A DNA stretch of 64,000 bases from NCBI RefSeq assembly GCF_006538885.1, contig NZ_BJLY01000003.1, positions 496,001-560,000 of the forward strand, written 5' to 3'. The notes under the pieces are model-generated. The model was given only the letters and a program-made list of their open reading frames with translations, was not told the DNA's origin and searched no databases. Both the position numbers and the translations under genes were made by a program. Positions 18,324 to 28,261 of this stretch are shown piece by piece (the stretch's first letter is position 1; each line of letters starts with the position of its first letter). Source of the DNA: Gluconobacter roseus NBRC 3990 (GTDB lineage: Bacteria > Pseudomonadota > Alphaproteobacteria > Acetobacterales > Acetobacteraceae).

Positions 18324-20695
18324 CTCTGGAACAGTTTGAGAATCATCGAAGACTGACTATCCATGATTGAGAGAGACTGCACGGCAAGTTGTTGCTTCGT
18401 TTGTGCCGAAAGAAGAACACTCTCTTTGGCCAGATCGGCATCTGTCAGTGCAGATATTCCAGTCGTAATCGCATCCTGTTAGGCAGCGGTATTTTTTGTC
18501 AGCTGCGTAATCAGGGTTGAACTGTTTCCAAGAGACGCATTGATAGACGCCATTTTCGAGATGGCAGCAGTGACAGCGCCGATGGCGACATCATAGCCGC
18601 TGGTCTGCTCACCGGAGAGCGTATTTCCGGAAAAATTCCTGCTGTCTGCTGCAAGCAGAGAGGAATTCGGTGACTGGGAATTATAGACCGGAAAGTAGGT
18701 ATACAGATCAATGTTATGCGGATCTTTGATGTTGCTGTAAGTATAAGGTGTGCCCGGTGTTGCCCAGACAGGGGTGCCGTCATCTGCTGTGACTGCACCG
18801 GACGGAACAGACCCGGCGATTTTTGATCCGCTTGCGACAATGGAGAGTGTACCTGCATCGATGCCGCTTCCGTTCGTCGTGATGCCTGCTGACTTCAGGG
18901 CGGTGACAATCGGTGTAAGAAGGCTGTTCTGATAGGTCGTTGATGAAGTCATATCGGGTGTGACATTCACGGCCACGATAGTGTTCGTTTCCCCTTGAGG
19001 AAACTCGGAAGATGCCGAAACCGAATAGGTCAGATTCCCGGTTGTCCCGTCTATTCCGAGGCTGACATACATGGGATTGCCAGAAGCAGTCGTCGAGACC
19101 TGGAAAACGGTTCCTGCACTGCTTTGTGAAATAATCTTTGAGGGTGTTACGTGCCCGGTCGTGGGATCAATACTGATTTCAGGAGTGCTGTCGGTCAGGG
19201 CCTGAATACTGCGGCCTATCGTTTTTGAACTTGAAAGCATTCCATCGGTAGTGGTCTGGTTCAGAACAAGTTGATAGCCGTCCAACCCGAATGATGCACC
19301 GTTCGTATTGAAGTCCATCTGGGTTGCAACGGGATCGGCAAGACTGGCTTGGGCCGTCGTCAGATTAACCTGCTGCCCGTAGGTGGAAATAAAAGATTCT
19401 GTAGCGCTGGCGTGTCCGATGTTTCCGTCGCTGTCGTAAACCAGATACCCGTTCTCGTCTCTCTGGGGCACCGAAACGGTCTTGGTATCGGTTGCCACTG
19501 GAACGATCGACCCCGAAAGAGGCGTGGTATTGATGGCATTCGTCAGGGCCGAAACATTTGGGCTGGAGGACGAATTTGGAGCGTAGATATTCCCGCCGCT
19601 GATGGTCAGTGCACCATCTGTGCTGCTGCGATCGACATGAAATCCCTGCCCGGAAATAGCCTTTATGAAGGTATCAGAAATGGCCTGATCGTCCATCTTC
19701 CCAGTGCCGGATGTATCAATTGAAACAGGTGTGATGACTGTCTGGGCGGTAGGATTTCCGAGCGCATCGAATGTCGAACTTACAGTATAGACAGGTTCGC
19801 CATTACTCCCCTGAGAGACCTGAATGGCCTTGCCCGAGTTCAGCGTATAAAGTTTCACCCCGTTTGGGTCGGTATACTGCGATGTGATGACGCTGCTTTT
19901 GCCGGAGGTAAGATCTCCTGTTTTCGGGTCCCATTTCAGGTCCGAACCGGTGCCAATTGCGGTATTAATCGTGGCCAGCGTGGAACTGCCCGAATTGTTG
20001 GTGCCGGTATTGCTTTCTTCAGCGACGAACTGGTACCGGACCGCCGGATCCTGGGCGGTTCCATTACCGGAAGCCTGTGCAATGTTATTCAGTGTCAGGG
20101 TGGTGGTGGCAGAACCTGAAACAACAAGTGTTTCCGGGTCAAATGCAAGCGTGACTCCGGTTTGATCGACATTCAGACCTGACAGGCCGAGGCCTGCCGA
20201 GGTGGCATTGTTCCCTGCAATCTTGAGAGAGTCACCATAGGCATCCAGCGCAGTTGAAGCAGTATTGGACGTCACGCCGTTCACAACGGCGCCTGCAAGA
20301 AGATTGACACCATTGAATGTGGCAGATGAGGCCATCGTGTCGATTTGGCTTAACGCTGTGGAAATCTGCGTATTGATGGTGTTACTGTCGAGACCGGTAT
20401 TCTGTCCTTCTCTGATATTTGCTGCAATGGATGTCAGAACATTGTTGATGAGCGAGCCTTGGGTGCTGGCGGTCTGAACGACCTGACCAAGAATATTCAG
20501 TCCCTGTGAGATGCCAGTAAGCGCGCAGGACTGGGCCTGCATGCTATTGGCGATCGAGTAGATTGCAGGATTGTCTGAAGCAGTCGCTACGGTCTTTCCA
20601 GTCGAAACCGCTGTCTCCGCCTTATTCAGGGCTGTGGTGGTCTGCGAAAGAACCTGAAGTCCGGAAAGAACAGCGGAATTGTTCACACTAAGCAC
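18320..20695 (-). pseudogene. Large flagellin gene interrupted by an in-frame TAA
   Basis: Read from GTG 20695 (GAGAG upstream), the N-terminus LSVNNSAVLSGLQVLSQTT and the stretch ASDNPAIYSIANSM are classical flagellin D0/D1. The open frame ends with TAA at 18479-18481, after TQLTKNTAA. Past this stop the same frame continues for 52 codons, giving GISALTDADLAKES, QTKQQLAVQSLSI and a terminal KLFQS then TAA. That is exactly the C-terminal D0 helix of flagellins. One base change in one codon would therefore restore a 791-residue protein. Without this helix a flagellin normally cannot polymerise. The central ~550 residues are a Ser/Thr/Asn-rich variable region. Alternatives are a sequencing error or stop-codon read-through. 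Confidence 0.88.
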
Positions 20696-21091
20696 AGATC
20701 GACATCTCTCAGAGATCAAAAGACATGTTTTGATACTGTCAGTGCCCTTATAATTTTTCGTTAACGAAGAGAAAATCTTTTTTTGATTCTGGAAATATTC
20801 AGGGAAGATTTTTGACTTCTCCCTTTAATAAAAGAGCGGGCACGAAGATTTAAATCGGAATATCATATGTATAAAATCAATAAACAAATTAAAAATAAAA
20901 ACATCAAAGGTAATTTTTTAAAAAATACAAGACCTAGTCCTATAATTCACTATTATTTTTTGGTGTTATTATCAGGACTAAAATACTCTTCTTATTGTGA
21001 CTTTGATTCTCCCATAAACTTGTCTTTTGTTTCTGCGTTAATTTTATGAAACTGTCAGCGCAAGAGATGATTGAAGACAAAGGTATTCCCC
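20696..21091. other. AT-rich divergent intergenic region, flagellin / lutA
   Basis: About 400 bases between the flagellin start (leftward) and lutA (rightward). The part from about 20860 to 21050 is far more AT-rich than the flanking genes, with runs of A and T. It must hold promoters for both directions. I could not place a convincing sigma-28 or sigma-54 flagellar promoter, nor a clear GntR-type operator for lutABC. No gene is supported here. Confidence 0.5.
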
Positions 21092-21835
21092 ATGAAGGTC
21101 GGTCTGTTCGTTCCATGTTATGTGGACATGTTTCACCCTGAGACAGGAATTGCGACTCTGGAACTGCTGGAGCGCTTCGGGCTGTCCGTTGAATATCCCG
21201 TTGACCAGACATGTTGTGGACAGCCCATGACCAATACGGGTTGCGAGCGTGAAGCGGCCAAGACGGAAGAGTTGTTTGTCCGCAATTTCGAAAAATACGA
21301 TTACATCGTCACGCCGTCCGGAAGCTGCACGAATCAGGTCCGCCACAATATGACGGCCATTGAGGAGAGCGATGCTGTCAAACATGTCCGCAGCCGGACC
21401 TATGAACTGGTCGAGTTCCTGCATGATGTCCTGAAGGTCGATGCTTTCCCTTGGGCCGAGTTTCCGCATCGTGTTGCACTTCACAACAACTGCAACACGC
21501 TGCGGAATCTGCGGATCGCAAGCATGACCGAGCGCCGTGAGGAACCGTTTTCCAAGCCGAAAGCGCTCCTGAAAATGGTCAAGGGCATTGAGTTCGCCGA
21601 TCTGACGCGGCCTGACGAATGCTGCGGCTTTGGCGGCACGTTCTCGGTGTTTGAAGAAGGCGTCTCGGCCAAGATGGGTCAGGACAAGGTCACGGACCAG
21701 CTGAAATCCGGGGCGGAATATGTCACGTCCTCCGACAGTTCCTGCATGATGCATCAGGAAGGCTGTGCACGGCGGATGGGTGCCAATCTCAAATATATCC
21801 ACATCGCCCAGATCCTGAATGGAGCACGCGCATGA
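21092..21835 (+). CDS. lutA: L-lactate utilization protein LutA (CCG-domain Fe-S subunit)
   Basis: 247 residues from ATG 21092 with AAAGG upstream; an in-frame TTG at 21071 is less likely. Two cysteine-rich CCG domains are visible: VPCYVDMF with TCCGQPMTNTGCE in the first half, and CNTLRNL with DECCGFGGTFS in the second. These bind iron-sulfur clusters. LutA, LutB and LutC together oxidise L-lactate to pyruvate and pass electrons to the respiratory chain. The stop overlaps lutB by four bases (ATGA), and the three genes form a compact operon in the usual order. Confidence 0.95.
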   Translation: MKVGLFVPCYVDMFHPETGIATLELLERFGLSVEYPVDQTCCGQPMTNTGCEREAAKTEELFVRNFEKYDYIVTPSGSCTNQVRHNMTAIEESDAVKHVRSRTYELVEFLHDVLKVDAFPWAEFPHRVALHNNCNTLRNLRIASMTERREEPFSKPKALLKMVKGIEFADLTRPDECCGFGGTFSVFEEGVSAKMGQDKVTDQLKSGAEYVTSSDSSCMMHQEGCARRMGANLKYIHIAQILNGARA

Positions 21836-23355
21836 CTGCCGAACTGCATGAAGAACTGACCGATCCGAATGCCGATCAGCTGGATCACGGTGCGGCATCC
21901 TCCCGGCCTCTGAAGTCGCGGATTTCGGAACCCCAGCCCCGTGGTGCCAAGGTTCATGGCAACCGGCCGATCGACCAGTCCGAAGCGGCAAACCGCTTTA
22001 TTGCCGCGACCGAGCATGAAGCCATGCATGATGCGCGTCTGTGGGATCTGCGTCAGAAGCGTGACAAGGAAATGCACGGCATCGAGGAATGGGAAGAGCT
22101 GAGGGACCTGGCTTCGGGCATCAAGGAACACACGCTCTCCAAGCTCGATTATTATCTTGAGTTGTTTGAAAAGAATGCCACGGCCAACGGGATCAAGGTC
22201 CACTGGGCGAAGGATGGCGCCGAGCATAATGCCATTGTTCTTGATATTCTGCGCAAGAAGGGCGTGGAACGGCTGATCAAGAGCAAATCCATGCTGACGG
22301 AAGAATGTGGTTTCCGTCACTTCATGGCCGAGAACAATGTTGAAGTCATCGAGACGGATCTGGGGGAACGGATCCAGCAGCTTGACGACGAAGCGCCCAG
22401 CCATGTGGTCGTGCCCGCCGTGCACAAGCTGCGGACCGATGTGGCCGGTGTTTTTGCAAAGACGATCGGCTCCGACCCCGACAATGCGGATGCGCATTAT
22501 CTGACGGAATGTCAGCGTGAGGCCACGCGTCCGCTGATCCTGTCGGCGCAGGCTGGCATGACGGGTGGCAATTTCGTGGTCGCGGAAACGGGCACGTTTG
22601 TTGTCTGCACCAATGAGGGCAATGCGGATCTGTCAGCCAACACGCCGTCGCTGCATATCGCGTCCATCGGGATCGAAAAGCTGATCCCCGGGCTTGATGA
22701 TCTGGCCGTATTTGTCCGGCTGCTGTCGCGCAGTGCGCTGGGCTCTCCGATCACGCAGTACACGTCGCATTTCCGCGGCCCGCGTGAGGGCGGCGAAATG
22801 CATGTCGTCCTCGTGGACAATGGCCGCTCCGAGCGACTTGGAATGGAGAAGTTCTGGCGGGGGTTGAAATGCATCCGCTGTGGCGCATGCATGAATACCT
22901 GTCCGGTTTTCCGCCGCAGTGGCGGTCTGAGCTATGGCGCGACCTATGCCGGTCCGATCGGGCTGATTATTGATCCGACTTTCAACGTCCACAAATACCG
23001 CAATCTGCCATATTCCTCGACGCTGAACGGCAGCTGCACCAATGTCTGCCCGGTGAAGATCAACATTCACGAGCAGATTGCCGACTGGCGCAAGACGCTG
23101 GCGGGCGAGGGGGAAATCTCGCCAGTCAAGAAGGTCATGATGAAGGCGGCTGGTGAGGTTCTGGCGTCGCCGGTGGTCTACCGGGCGAGCCTGCCACTGG
23201 GACGCAGTGCGCTGCGGCATCTTCCACATTTCATGCTGTACAACAAGCTCAATACCTGGGGCCGCAAGCGCGACATTCCGGAGACGCCCAAGCAGACGTT
23301 CAATGAATGGTATCGCAAAAACCGGAAACAGCAGGCCGAAGGGGGAAAATCATGA
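21832..23355 (+). CDS. lutB: L-lactate utilization protein LutB (4Fe-4S subunit)
   Basis: A 507-residue protein with an N-terminal LUD-type domain and a ferredoxin-like domain near residues 345-410. The cysteines of IRCGACMNTCPVFRR and CTNVCPVKINIHEQI form two 4Fe-4S clusters, and GGLSYGATYAGPIGLIIDP between them is diagnostic for LutB/YkgF. It is the electron-transfer core of the LutABC lactate dehydrogenase. Overlaps by four bases with lutA upstream and lutC downstream show translational coupling. Length and motifs match the family; no defect is seen. Confidence 0.96.
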   Translation: MTAELHEELTDPNADQLDHGAASSRPLKSRISEPQPRGAKVHGNRPIDQSEAANRFIAATEHEAMHDARLWDLRQKRDKEMHGIEEWEELRDLASGIKEHTLSKLDYYLELFEKNATANGIKVHWAKDGAEHNAIVLDILRKKGVERLIKSKSMLTEECGFRHFMAENNVEVIETDLGERIQQLDDEAPSHVVVPAVHKLRTDVAGVFAKTIGSDPDNADAHYLTECQREATRPLILSAQAGMTGGNFVVAETGTFVVCTNEGNADLSANTPSLHIASIGIEKLIPGLDDLAVFVRLLSRSALGSPITQYTSHFRGPREGGEMHVVLVDNGRSERLGMEKFWRGLKCIRCGACMNTCPVFRRSGGLSYGATYAGPIGLIIDPTFNVHKYRNLPYSSTLNGSCTNVCPVKINIHEQIADWRKTLAGEGEISPVKKVMMKAAGEVLASPVVYRASLPLGRSALRHLPHFMLYNKLNTWGRKRDIPETPKQTFNEWYRKNRKQQAEGGKS

Positions 23356-23945
23356 GCGGATCACGCGAAGCCATTCTGGAGGCAATCCGGAAAAATCATA
23401 TCCAGGGTGATCGTGCGCGTCCGAACGTGCCGCTTTTCGATCAGGCCGCGCCTGCGGATCTGAAAGAGCTCTTCCAGAAATCTCTGGAACGCATGGGCGG
23501 CAAACTGCTGACGCCCGATGCTGCAGATCCGATGGCTCCGGTGCGGCAGGCCATCGTCAAGGCGGGGCCTGTCCTGTCCTGCGTACCGGAATTCGAGGGG
23601 GACATGAAAGTCACCCCGCAGACGAAGCCAACGGATATTGCGCTGGTTGAATATGCCGTTCTGCGCGCAGCATTTGGCGTGGCGGAGACGGGATCGCTGT
23701 GCTTCACGGAAAAGCAGCTTCTCGTGAACACAACGGGCTTTCTGCCGCAGCATCTGATCATCCTGCTGGACCCGGCGCAGATCGTCTACAACCTGCATAA
23801 TGCCTACCAGCGCCCGGAATGGACGCAGGCGCATTATGCCGTGTTCCAGAGCGGTCCGTCAGCGACGGCGGATATTGAGGGCGTGCTCGTGCATGGTGCG
23901 CAGGGTGTGCGCTCGCTGAGTGTGCTGTTTCATCCGGCGTCCTGA
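23352..23945 (+). CDS. lutC: L-lactate utilization protein LutC (LUD domain)
   Basis: 197 residues from ATG 23352, which overlaps the lutB stop (ATGA). The LUD domain shows DIALVEYAVLRAAFGVAETGS, NTTGFLPQHLIILLDP and SGPSATADIEGVLVHGAQGV, the hallmark phosphate/nucleotide-like pocket of LutC/YkgG. It is the third subunit required for L-lactate growth in bacteria with this system. The last 16 bases run into the convergent UvrA-like gene, so neither can have a separate terminator there. The operon likely uses lactate made by or co-existing with lactic acid bacteria in the niche. Confidence 0.95.
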   Translation: MSGSREAILEAIRKNHIQGDRARPNVPLFDQAAPADLKELFQKSLERMGGKLLTPDAADPMAPVRQAIVKAGPVLSCVPEFEGDMKVTPQTKPTDIALVEYAVLRAAFGVAETGSLCFTEKQLLVNTTGFLPQHLIILLDPAQIVYNLHNAYQRPEWTQAHYAVFQSGPSATADIEGVLVHGAQGVRSLSVLFHPAS

Positions 23946-26455
23946 GGTCCGGGGTGAACGTAGCGGCGGAGGAACGGGGCGGTGACACTGTGTTCCGAAG
24001 CTGCGACGGTCTCCGGCGTTCCTGATGCCACGATCCGGCCCCCTTTGCGTCCCGCACCGGGGCCGAGATCGATGATCCAGTCACTGGCCGCTGTCACGCG
24101 CATATCGTGCTCGGCCAGAACGACCGTATTGCCCTGATCGACCAGGGCTTGAAGCTGAAGCATCAGCCGGTCTACATCGGCGGGATGCAGGCCGGTCGTG
24201 GGTTCATCCAAGACATAGAGGATGTGTCCGTTGCGCTGTTTCTGAAGCTCGGTTGCGAGCTTTATGCGTTGCGCTTCACCGCCTGACAGTTCGGTGGCGG
24301 GCTGTCCGAGCCGGAGATACCCAAGCCCTCCGCGACGCAGGGTGTCGAAGCCGCGTGCCAGAACAGGCACATCCGCAAAGACGTCACAGGCATCATCAAT
24401 GCTCAGGTCGAGTACGTCCGCGATGCTGTGCCCGTTCCACAGGACTTCCAGCACTTCGGGTTTGTAGCGGCTACCGTGGCAGACGGGGCAGGGTGTCTGG
24501 ACCGTCGGCAGGAACAGGAGTTCCACATCGACCGTCCCTACGCCTTCACAGCGCGGACATCTTCCCTTGGCGACATTGAAGGAGAACCATCCGGCATCAA
24601 AACGGCGTTTCTTGGCGTCCGGCGTTTCGGCAAACAGGCGGCGGATCGTGTCGAACAGGCCGGTATAGGTGGCGGGGTTGGAGCGCGGAGTCCGTCCGAT
24701 CGGCTTCTGGTCGATCATGACCATGCGTTTGATCGGGCCGGTTCCGCCTGAAACGTTTCCCCTGGGTTCGCGATGTTCGGGGGGCGGGGCATCATCCGTG
24801 CTGTCGTCGTCGGGATCGATGTCCACTTTCTGGCCAAGAGTGCGGGCCATGATGGAGACGAGGGCCTGCCCGACGAGACTGGACTTTCCGGAGCCTGACA
24901 CGCCTGTCACCGAGACCAGTACGCCGAGTGGGAGCGTCAGGGCCAGATGGTCCAGATTGTTCCAGCAGATGTCCGTCAGTTCCAGCGTGCCGGTTGGTTT
25001 GCGGACTGGTGTTGTGCGGGGCTGAACCGGGCCGAACAGATAAGGGCGTGTGCGGGACTCTTTTACGTTCCGCAGTCCCTCTGGCAGACCGCTATAGAGA
25101 ATGCGACCGCCCCGTTCGCCAGCATCCGGGCCGACATCCACCAGCCATTCCGCACGGCGGATCACGTCCGGATTATGCTCGACCACGATCAGCGAATTGC
25201 CCGCATCGCGCAGTCCGTCCAGTGCCCGCAGAAGGGCCTGCGTATCGGCGGGATGCAGGCCGGAACTGGGTTCATCCAGCACATAGACCACGCCGAACAG
25301 GTTCGAGCGGATCTGCGTGCCGAGCCGCAGTCGCTGGTACTCGCCGGGCGAGAGGGTCTGCACGCTTCGGTCAAGCTGGAGATAGCCCAGACCCAGATCC
25401 AGCAACACGTCGATCCGCTCGATCATGGCTTCCACCATGCCTCGCGCGGCTACGGCCGTGGCGTCCTTTCCGTCGGCAAGCGCCGTGGCGGATGTGCGGA
25501 GTGAGGCGGCGATGTCTTCCAGTGTGCGGCTTGAAAAGTCGGCGATGTTCAGCCCGTCGAAGGTCACACGCAGGGCATCGGGGTTCAGGCGCTGGCCATG
25601 ACACACGGGGCAGGGTGCGGATACCATGAAGGATGCCGCACGTTTGCGCATCTTCTCGCTTTGCGACTGCGTGAAGGTGTGCAGGACGTAGCGCCGTGCG
25701 CCGCTGAATGTGCCGTTGTAATCAGCCGGGATACCGCGCTTGATGGCGTCCACGACCTGAGCGTGGGTGCGTCCCGGATAGACGGGTTCGGTCGGGGTCT
25801 CCTCGGTGAAGAGGATCCAGTCCCGCGTCTTTTTCGGCAGGTCGCGCCAGGGGCAGTCCACATCCATGCCACGAGTGATGAGAATGTCGCGGAAATTCTG
25901 TCCCTGCCATGCCGTGGGCCAGGCCGCGACGGCGCGGTCACGGATGCTTAGGCTGTCATCGGGGACGAGCGTCTTTTCCGTGACGTCGTAGATACGCCCC
26001 AGCCCGTGACATTTCGGGCAGGCGCCCATGGGCGTGTTGGGGGAAAAGGATTCTGCTTCCAGCCGTGACAGGCCGGGGGGATAGGTGCCGGCGCGGGAAT
26101 AGAGCATCCGCAGCAGGTTCGAGAGCGTCGTTAGGCTGCCGACGCTGGAGCGGCTGCTGCTTCCGCCGCGCTGCTGCTGGAGGGCGACGGCTGGCGGCAG
26201 TCCGTCGATGGACCCCACGACCGGAACCGGCATCTGGTCGAACAGGCGCCTGGCATAGGGGGAGACGGACTCCAGATAGCGCCGCTGGGCCTCGGCATAG
26301 ATCGTGCCAAACGCCAGCGAGGATTTGCCGGACCCTGATACGCCCGTGACGACGATGAGCTTGTCGCGTGGCAGGTCCACATCCACGTTTTCCAGATTGT
26401 GTTCCCGCGCCCCTCTGACGCGGATCATCTCATGGGGCGAGGGCGTCTGGGACAT
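23930..26455 (-). CDS. UvrA-like ABC ATPase lacking the UvrB-binding domain
   Basis: 841 residues, about 100 shorter than UvrA. Both ATP sites are complete: Walker [10 protein letters not shown] near residue 40 and again near 515, LSPGEYQRL and LSGGEAQRI signatures, and [12 protein letters not shown] and [12 protein letters not shown] Walker B regions. Zinc-binding CxxC pairs (CPVCHG, CPRCEG) are present. After [14 protein letters not shown] the chain passes almost at once to [14 protein letters not shown]; in E. coli UvrA roughly 110 residues of UvrB-binding domain occupy that place. This makes it a class II paralogue of unclear role, related to self-resistance UvrA proteins such as DrrC. 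It cannot recruit UvrB in the usual way. Confidence 0.92.
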   Translation of the reverse strand: MSQTPSPHEMIRVRGAREHNLENVDVDLPRDKLIVVTGVSGSGKSSLAFGTIYAEAQRRYLESVSPYARRLFDQMPVPVVGSIDGLPPAVALQQQRGGSSSRSSVGSLTTLSNLLRMLYSRAGTYPPGLSRLEAESFSPNTPMGACPKCHGLGRIYDVTEKTLVPDDSLSIRDRAVAAWPTAWQGQNFRDILITRGMDVDCPWRDLPKKTRDWILFTEETPTEPVYPGRTHAQVVDAIKRGIPADYNGTFSGARRYVLHTFTQSQSEKMRKRAASFMVSAPCPVCHGQRLNPDALRVTFDGLNIADFSSRTLEDIAASLRTSATALADGKDATAVAARGMVEAMIERIDVLLDLGLGYLQLDRSVQTLSPGEYQRLRLGTQIRSNLFGVVYVLDEPSSGLHPADTQALLRALDGLRDAGNSLIVVEHNPDVIRRAEWLVDVGPDAGERGGRILYSGLPEGLRNVKESRTRPYLFGPVQPRTTPVRKPTGTLELTDICWNNLDHLALTLPLGVLVSVTGVSGSGKSSLVGQALVSIMARTLGQKVDIDPDDDSTDDAPPPEHREPRGNVSGGTGPIKRMVMIDQKPIGRTPRSNPATYTGLFDTIRRLFAETPDAKKRRFDAGWFSFNVAKGRCPRCEGVGTVDVELLFLPTVQTPCPVCHGSRYKPEVLEVLWNGHSIADVLDLSIDDACDVFADVPVLARGFDTLRRGGLGYLRLGQPATELSGGEAQRIKLATELQKQRNGHILYVLDEPTTGLHPADVDRLMLQLQALVDQGNTVVLAEHDMRVTAASDWIIDLGPGAGRKGGRIVASGTPETVAASEHSVTAPFLRRYVHPGPQDAG

Positions 26456-26534
26456 GGGGCACTCCTGATGATGTCTGCCGGGAGTTTAACGCCCGCCGGA
26501 CATCAGAGTATACCAGTCGATCTGTTTTCAGGCG

Positions 26535-27140
26535 CTACAGCCATCCGTTCGCGCGGGCGATGCGGCCAGCTTCTATGCGGTTTCGGGCGTCCAGTTTCTG
26601 CACGATTTCCGAGAAATAGTTGCGGACTGTGCCCGAGGACAGGGAGAGTTCCTCGGCAATTTCGCGGTTGGTGCGCCCGGCTTCGGCAAGGCGCAGCATG
26701 GCGCGTTCGCGTTCGGAGAGCGGGTCGGGCAGGGCGTCCCACACGGCTTCGGCCAGGTCGGGTGCGATGGCCCGGCCGCCTGCCGCGACTTTGCGGATGG
26801 CGGCGGCGAGTTGTGTGATGGGCGCGTCCTTGAGCATGTAGCCGCGCACGCCAGCCTGAAGCGCGCGGCGCAGATAGCCGGAACGGCCAAAGGTCGTCAC
26901 GATCATGACGCGACTGGGCAGGCCTTCCTGAAGGATCTTTTCCGCAAGCTCGATGCCGGTGACATGGGGCATTTCGATATCGGTCAGGACAACATCGGGA
27001 CGATGCTCGCGGATCAGGTCCAGAGCTTGCCGCCCATCGGTCGCCCGGCCGACGATCCGGATGTCGTCTTCGAGTTGCAGGAGGGCCTCGAAGGCATCGA
27101 GGAGCATGGTCTGGTCTTCGGCGAGGATGAGGCGGATCAT
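26535..27140 (-). CDS. LuxR/NarL-family response regulator (DesR-like)
   Basis: A 201-residue two-domain regulator. The receiver domain has the acidic pocket LAEDQ, phospho-acceptor Asp54 in VLTDIEMP, and the switch Lys in GYMLKDAP. The C-terminal LuxR helix-turn-helix reads LSERERAMLRLAEAGRTNRE followed by LSLSSGTVRNY. It binds DNA when phosphorylated, presumably by the kinase encoded directly upstream, whose stop overlaps this start by four bases. DesK/DesR pairs sense membrane state in other bacteria. Target genes are not evident, though the adjacent membrane-protein gene of the same operon may be one. Confidence 0.93.
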   Translation of the reverse strand: MIRLILAEDQTMLLDAFEALLQLEDDIRIVGRATDGRQALDLIREHRPDVVLTDIEMPHVTGIELAEKILQEGLPSRVMIVTTFGRSGYLRRALQAGVRGYMLKDAPITQLAAAIRKVAAGGRAIAPDLAEAVWDALPDPLSERERAMLRLAEAGRTNREIAEELSLSSGTVRNYFSEIVQKLDARNRIEAGRIARANGWL

Positions 27141-28261
27141 GGGAGTGTCGTTGCAGTCAGCTTGAAGCCATGAGGGTAGGGAGAGACGGTCAGTGTACCG
27201 CCCGAGGCCGCCAGCCGTGCGCGCATGCCGCGCAGGCCGTTGCCTTCGACGATGCTGTGGGTCGGCTGTGGGGCCTGAAGCGGGCCGTCATCTTCGAGGA
27301 TGAAGGTGTGGATATGGCCTTCCGCGTTCTGCTGGAAGGTCAGGGTGCAGGTCCGGGCATCAGAATGGCGGATGACATTCGTGACGGCTTCGCGCAGGGC
27401 CAGGGCGAGCACGCTGTTCTGCGGCTGATCGGCGGAGGGTCCGGGACCATTCAGAACGAGCGTGATGCCCGCCGTGTTCAGGGCCTTGCGGGCACGGTCC
27501 AGTTCGCGTTGCAGGGACGCGCCGTTCATACCGGATACGGCATCCCGGACTTCGCGCAGGGAGGTCCGGGCAATCTGGCTGATCTCGGTGAGTTCCTGTC
27601 TCGCCCGGGCGGTATCGCTGGAAAACAGCCGGTCGGCCAGTTCGGCTTTTACAGAAATCACTGTCAGGGAATGACCGAGAAGATCATGCAGGTCGCGGGC
27701 GATGCGTTCGCGCTCGGCGGTTGTGGCGAGGGTGCGGATCTCGTTCTGGGCCTCGCGGAGCTCGAAATTGCGGATGCCGAGCTGCCACTGCACCAGTGTG
27801 CCCATATAGGTGATGATGCTGAAAAAGGCGCTGGGGATGACTTCCAGCGTGGTTTTATGGCGGAAATGCCCGGAGATGATCAGGACGACCTGCAGCAGGA
27901 TGACCATTGTGATGGACTGCCGCTTTCCGGGCAGGCGGGCGCACATTCCGGCGGCGAAAATGCAGTAGACCTCCCAGTCGCCATGCGTCCAGGCGCAGGC
28001 ATAGCCGATCAGGTCGGTCAGGATGATTTCGCCGTAGCCGTAATACCGGTCTTTCCGGTAGGGCGCGAAATAGACCAGCAGGAAAACCAGCATGGCGGCC
28101 GTGGAGAACAGGGCGCCGGCAAGCGTGGGGCGGTGATAGCCCAGCAGCCATGGGACCGGGTAGAACAGCAGGTAGCTCAGATAGGCCACCAGATACTGGT
28201 TGAAATGGGGCCACGGCGTCTTGCGGTCCGCCAGATGGCGGGAGAGGGAATCTGCGGCCAT
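27137..28261 (-). CDS. Sensor histidine kinase, HisKA_3 type (DesK-like)
   Basis: 374 residues from ATG 28261, which overlaps the stop of the upstream membrane-protein gene (TGATG); a far longer frame to 28546 is only an antisense-like extension through that gene. About five or six hydrophobic helices fill residues ~20-165. The HisKA_3 box ERERIARDLHDLLGHSLTV carries the phosphorylated His, and the HATPase domain has REAVTNVIRHS and GNGLRGMRARLAASGG. It autophosphorylates and passes phosphate to the response regulator. With no periplasmic domain it probably reads membrane order, as DesK does; this is inference. Confidence 0.92.
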   Translation of the reverse strand: MAADSLSRHLADRKTPWPHFNQYLVAYLSYLLFYPVPWLLGYHRPTLAGALFSTAAMLVFLLVYFAPYRKDRYYGYGEIILTDLIGYACAWTHGDWEVYCIFAAGMCARLPGKRQSITMVILLQVVLIISGHFRHKTTLEVIPSAFFSIITYMGTLVQWQLGIRNFELREAQNEIRTLATTAERERIARDLHDLLGHSLTVISVKAELADRLFSSDTARARQELTEISQIARTSLREVRDAVSGMNGASLQRELDRARKALNTAGITLVLNGPGPSADQPQNSVLALALREAVTNVIRHSDARTCTLTFQQNAEGHIHTFILEDDGPLQAPQPTHSIVEGNGLRGMRARLAASGGTLTVSPYPHGFKLTATTLP

